This document shows positions 6,962 to 9,212 of a stretch of 9,212 nt of DNA, one piece after another. This stretch comes from Bacteroidales bacterium UBA1736 (lineage in GTDB: Bacteria > Bacteroidota > Bacteroidia > Bacteroidales > UBA932): assembly GCA_002315825.1 (NCBI GenBank), contig DCIC01000018.1:18667-27878 (forward strand), in the 5' to 3' direction. The translations under genes were made by a program, and so were the position numbers. The notes below the pieces were generated by a model that saw nothing but the letters and a program-made list of their open reading frames with translations, ran no database searches and had not been told where the DNA came from. Within the stretch, counting starts at the first letter, position 1. The number at the start of each line of letters is the position of its first letter.

Positions 6962-8362
6962 ATGAAAGGAACGAAGAATTATATTGCCGTTGATTTAGGC
7001 GCGACTAGCGGACGAGTGATTCTCTCGACCGTGTCTGAGTCTTCCATTGATATGGAGACCATCCATCGTTTTCCTACTCCCCTCATTCAGGTTGAAGGCA
7101 AATATTATTGGAACATTTATTCTCTTTATGATGATATAGTAAAGGGCCTTGCAATGGTCGGGGCCAAGGGTCTCAAGGTGGAGTCCATCGGTATCGACAC
7201 TTGGGGTGTTGACTTTGTATGCGTTGCGGAAGATGGCACTGTATCTCTCCCCCGCTCTTACAGGGACCCTTATACCGAAGGTGCGCAGGAGCAATTCTTT
7301 AAGAAGATGCCCGCCAGGGAGCTCTATGAGAGGACTGGTATCCAGTTGATGAATTTCAACTCTGTATTCCAGATGTTTATGCAAAGGAAGGAAAAATGCA
7401 GTGCGCTGGAATATGCAAAGAAGGTTCTGTTCATTCCTGACGCGCTGAGCTATATGCTCACAGGTGAGGCTGTCTGCGAATACACTATTCTGAGCACTTC
7501 CGCTCTTATGAACCCCCGCGACAAGAAGCTCGACAAGCAGGTTCTGAAGGCCTGCAAGATGAAGGAGAATATGTTCGGCAAGATTGTATATCCCGGCCAC
7601 AAGGTAGGGAAACTTACAAAGAATGTCGCTGCGAGGACTGGTCTTGGAAGGATTCCGGTCGTAGCCGTAGCCGGTCACGACACTGCTTCCGCCGTAGCTT
7701 CAGTGCCCGCTATGGATGAGCATTTTGCATATCTGAGCAGCGGCACCTGGTCGCTTATGGGCATTGAGACCCCTGATCCTGTCATCGATGAGAGGATGTT
7801 CAATCTCAATTTCACCAATGAGGGCGGAGTCAACGGTTCGACAAGGCTCTTGAAGAACATAACCGGTATGTGGCTTATGGAGCAGTGCCTCGCCAAATGG
7901 AAAGAGGAGGGCAAGGAATATGGCTACGATGAGATCTGCAACAAAGCAAAGGCTTGCAAGCCAAGCGAGCACTTGCTCGATCCGGATGATCCTTGCTTTG
8001 CGGCGCCTTCAAATATGCCCGCCACCATCGCTCGCTATTGCGAGGAGCGCGGATGGGCTGTTCCTGCCAATGATGAGACTTTCATCAGGCTCATTTTCGA
8101 CTCCCTCGCCGCAAAATATGCAGCGACTCTGCGCAGTCTCAAGGAGATTGCCCCGTTTGAAATCAATACTCTCCACATAATCGGAGGCGGTTCGAAGAAT
8201 GAAATGCTCAACCAGATGACGGCCAATGCCTGCGGCATCAGAGTCGTCGCCGGTCCTTCTGAGGGTACGGCACTGGGCAATGTGATGATTCAGGCCGGCC
8301 TCAGCCGCAAGCAGATTGCAGCATCAATTGAAACAAAAACTTATATACCTGAAAACATATGA
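6962..8362 (+). CDS. rhaB: Rhamnulokinase (RhaB)
   Basis: A 466-residue FGGY-family sugar kinase that phosphorylates L-rhamnulose to L-rhamnulose-1-phosphate with ATP in the cytoplasm, the second step of L-rhamnose catabolism. Landmarks in order are the N-terminal phosphate loop DLGATSGR (11-18), GIDTWGVDFV (77-86), AGHDTASAV (237-245) with the presumed catalytic base Asp240 (Asp237 in E. coli), SSGTWSLMG (259-267), NEGGVNGSTRLLKNITG (286-302), and the adenosine-site segment GGGSKNEMLNQMTANA (408-423), followed by GPSEGTALGN (431-440). These are RhaB-specific rather than generic to xylulo- or fuculokinases. The length is a little under E. coli RhaB (489). It starts 6 nt after the GH2 gene without a clear Shine-Dalgarno, and its stop overlaps the rhaA start. 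The protein looks intact, with all key motifs present. Confidence 0.97.
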   Translation: MKGTKNYIAVDLGATSGRVILSTVSESSIDMETIHRFPTPLIQVEGKYYWNIYSLYDDIVKGLAMVGAKGLKVESIGIDTWGVDFVCVAEDGTVSLPRSYRDPYTEGAQEQFFKKMPARELYERTGIQLMNFNSVFQMFMQRKEKCSALEYAKKVLFIPDALSYMLTGEAVCEYTILSTSALMNPRDKKLDKQVLKACKMKENMFGKIVYPGHKVGKLTKNVAARTGLGRIPVVAVAGHDTASAVASVPAMDEHFAYLSSGTWSLMGIETPDPVIDERMFNLNFTNEGGVNGSTRLLKNITGMWLMEQCLAKWKEEGKEYGYDEICNKAKACKPSEHLLDPDDPCFAAPSNMPATIARYCEERGWAVPANDETFIRLIFDSLAAKYAATLRSLKEIAPFEINTLHIIGGGSKNEMLNQMTANACGIRVVAGPSEGTALGNVMIQAGLSRKQIAASIETKTYIPENI

Positions 8363-9212
8363 AAGAGACAGTAAAGAAGGCTTATGAAATCGCCAAGGAG
8401 CGATATGCAGCCTACGGCATCGACACCGAAAAAGTCCTTGACCAGCTTCAGAATTTCCATCTCAGCATGCATTGCTGGCAGGCTGATGACGTTGCAGGTT
8501 TTGAAAGCGCAGGAGACCTCACTGGAGGAATTCAGGCGACAGGCAATTATCCGGGTAAGGCCCGCAACATTGAGGAGCTCCGCTCTGACATTCTCAAGGC
8601 CAAGAGTCTTATTCCCGGTACTCACAGACTGAATCTGCACGAGATCTACGGTGACTTCAAGGGAAAGTTCGTAGACAGGGACCAGGTTGGACCTGAGCAT
8701 TTCCAAGACTGGATCGAATGGGCTGCTGAGAACAACACCAAGCTTGACTTCAACAGTTCTTCTTTCTCTCACCCCAAGAGCGGCAATCTTACTTTGTCCA
8801 ATCCGGACAAGGCTATCCGCGAATTCTGGGTAGAGCACACAAAGCGTTGCCGTCTCATCGCTGATGCTATGGGTAAAGCTCAGGACGATCCCTGTATCCT
8901 GAACATTTGGGTTCACGATGGTTGCAAGGATCAGAGTGTCAACCATTTTATGTACCGCAAGCTGCTCAAGGAGTCTCTTGATGAGATTTTCGTGGAGAAA
9001 TATGACCACGTAAAGGAGAGCATCGAGGGTAAGGTCTTCGGTATCGGTCTTGAGAGCTTCACTGTAGGTTCGCACGATTTCTATACAGCTTATGCCGCTA
9101 AGAACGGTAAGATTCCTACAATAGACACAGGTCACTATCATCCCACTGAGAGCCCGGCAGACAAGGTTTCCGCCCTGCTTCAGTTTGTACCCGAACTGAT
9201 GCTTCACGTATC
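8359..9212 (+). CDS. rhaA: L-rhamnose isomerase (RhaA), truncated by the right edge
   Basis: The gene starts at the ATG overlapping the rhaB stop (ATGA) and stays open to the window end. 284 residues are visible of about 418 in a usual RhaA. The enzyme isomerises L-rhamnose to L-rhamnulose using Mn2+, the first step of the pathway. Colinear matches to E. coli RhaA recalled from memory include SMHCWQADDVAGFE (36-49), LTGGIQATGNYPGKARN (54-70), RLNLHEIYGDF (90-100), LDFNSSSFSHP (129-139), the metal region with Glu223, FGIGLESFTVGS (227-238), and DTGHYHPTE (256-264). Visible ligand candidates Glu223, Asp256, His259 and His283 match E. coli Glu234, Asp267, His270 and His294 in both order and spacing. 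The remaining ligands (E. coli Asp302, Asp304, Asp334) lie beyond the edge. It is presumably cytoplasmic and co-expressed with rhaB. Confidence 0.97.
   Translation, partial: MKETVKKAYEIAKERYAAYGIDTEKVLDQLQNFHLSMHCWQADDVAGFESAGDLTGGIQATGNYPGKARNIEELRSDILKAKSLIPGTHRLNLHEIYGDFKGKFVDRDQVGPEHFQDWIEWAAENNTKLDFNSSSFSHPKSGNLTLSNPDKAIREFWVEHTKRCRLIADAMGKAQDDPCILNIWVHDGCKDQSVNHFMYRKLLKESLDEIFVEKYDHVKESIEGKVFGIGLESFTVGSHDFYTAYAAKNGKIPTIDTGHYHPTESPADKVSALLQFVPELMLHV

Noticed and set aside
6995..7678. Minus-strand open frame of about 227 codons opposite rhaB
   Set aside because: It is antisense to intact kinase motifs and the translation shows no family features.
8341..9207. Long open frame on the minus strand opposite rhaA (about 288 codons)
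   Set aside because: The plus strand here is a clear rhaA with colinear metal-binding motifs. The minus translation has no recognisable domain and its openness is a by-product of codon use.

Overview
The window looks like a piece of a Bacteroidales chromosome or metagenome contig. The reasons are an RhaB/RhaA pair of Bacteroidetes flavour, a very large TamB-like protein, a short RsmI-like methyltransferase of the kind common in Bacteroidetes, start sites that mostly lack a Shine-Dalgarno and sit in A-rich sequence, and a base composition near 50% G+C. Placement below the order (for example a Rikenellaceae-like or Cryptobacteroides-like gut lineage) is a guess and was not tested.

Layout: seven protein genes, all on the + strand, fill essentially the whole window. 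The left half (1-5121) holds the 3' end of a tamB-like gene (1-2547, open at the left edge), an RsmI-like tetrapyrrole-methylase-family methyltransferase (2550-3257), a secreted beta-propeller-like protein of unknown function (3233-4261), and a PhnP-type metallo-beta-lactamase-fold hydrolase (4258-5121). The right half (5141-9212) holds an exported glycoside hydrolase family 2 enzyme with beta-glucuronidase active-site features (5141-6955), rhamnulokinase rhaB (6962-8362), and L-rhamnose isomerase rhaA (8359 to the right edge, truncated after 284 residues).

How they fit together: junctions are very tight (a 2-nt gap, a 25-nt overlap, an ATGA overlap, a 19-nt gap, a 6-nt gap, an ATGA overlap), so long co-transcription is plausible. 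The left group resembles envelope and housekeeping functions. The right group is sugar catabolism: RhaA isomerises L-rhamnose to L-rhamnulose and RhaB phosphorylates it to rhamnulose-1-phosphate. The GH2 enzyme, 6 nt upstream of rhaB, probably removes a uronic acid (or another beta-linked sugar) from a rhamnose-containing glycan in the periplasm. Transporter, aldolase and regulator genes are not in view.

No RNA gene, CRISPR array, insertion sequence, long repeat or convincing terminator was seen. There is no gene-free stretch longer than 19 bases. I found no clear sign of an undescribed system. The most open questions are the unknown propeller protein and the GH2-rhaBA linkage.
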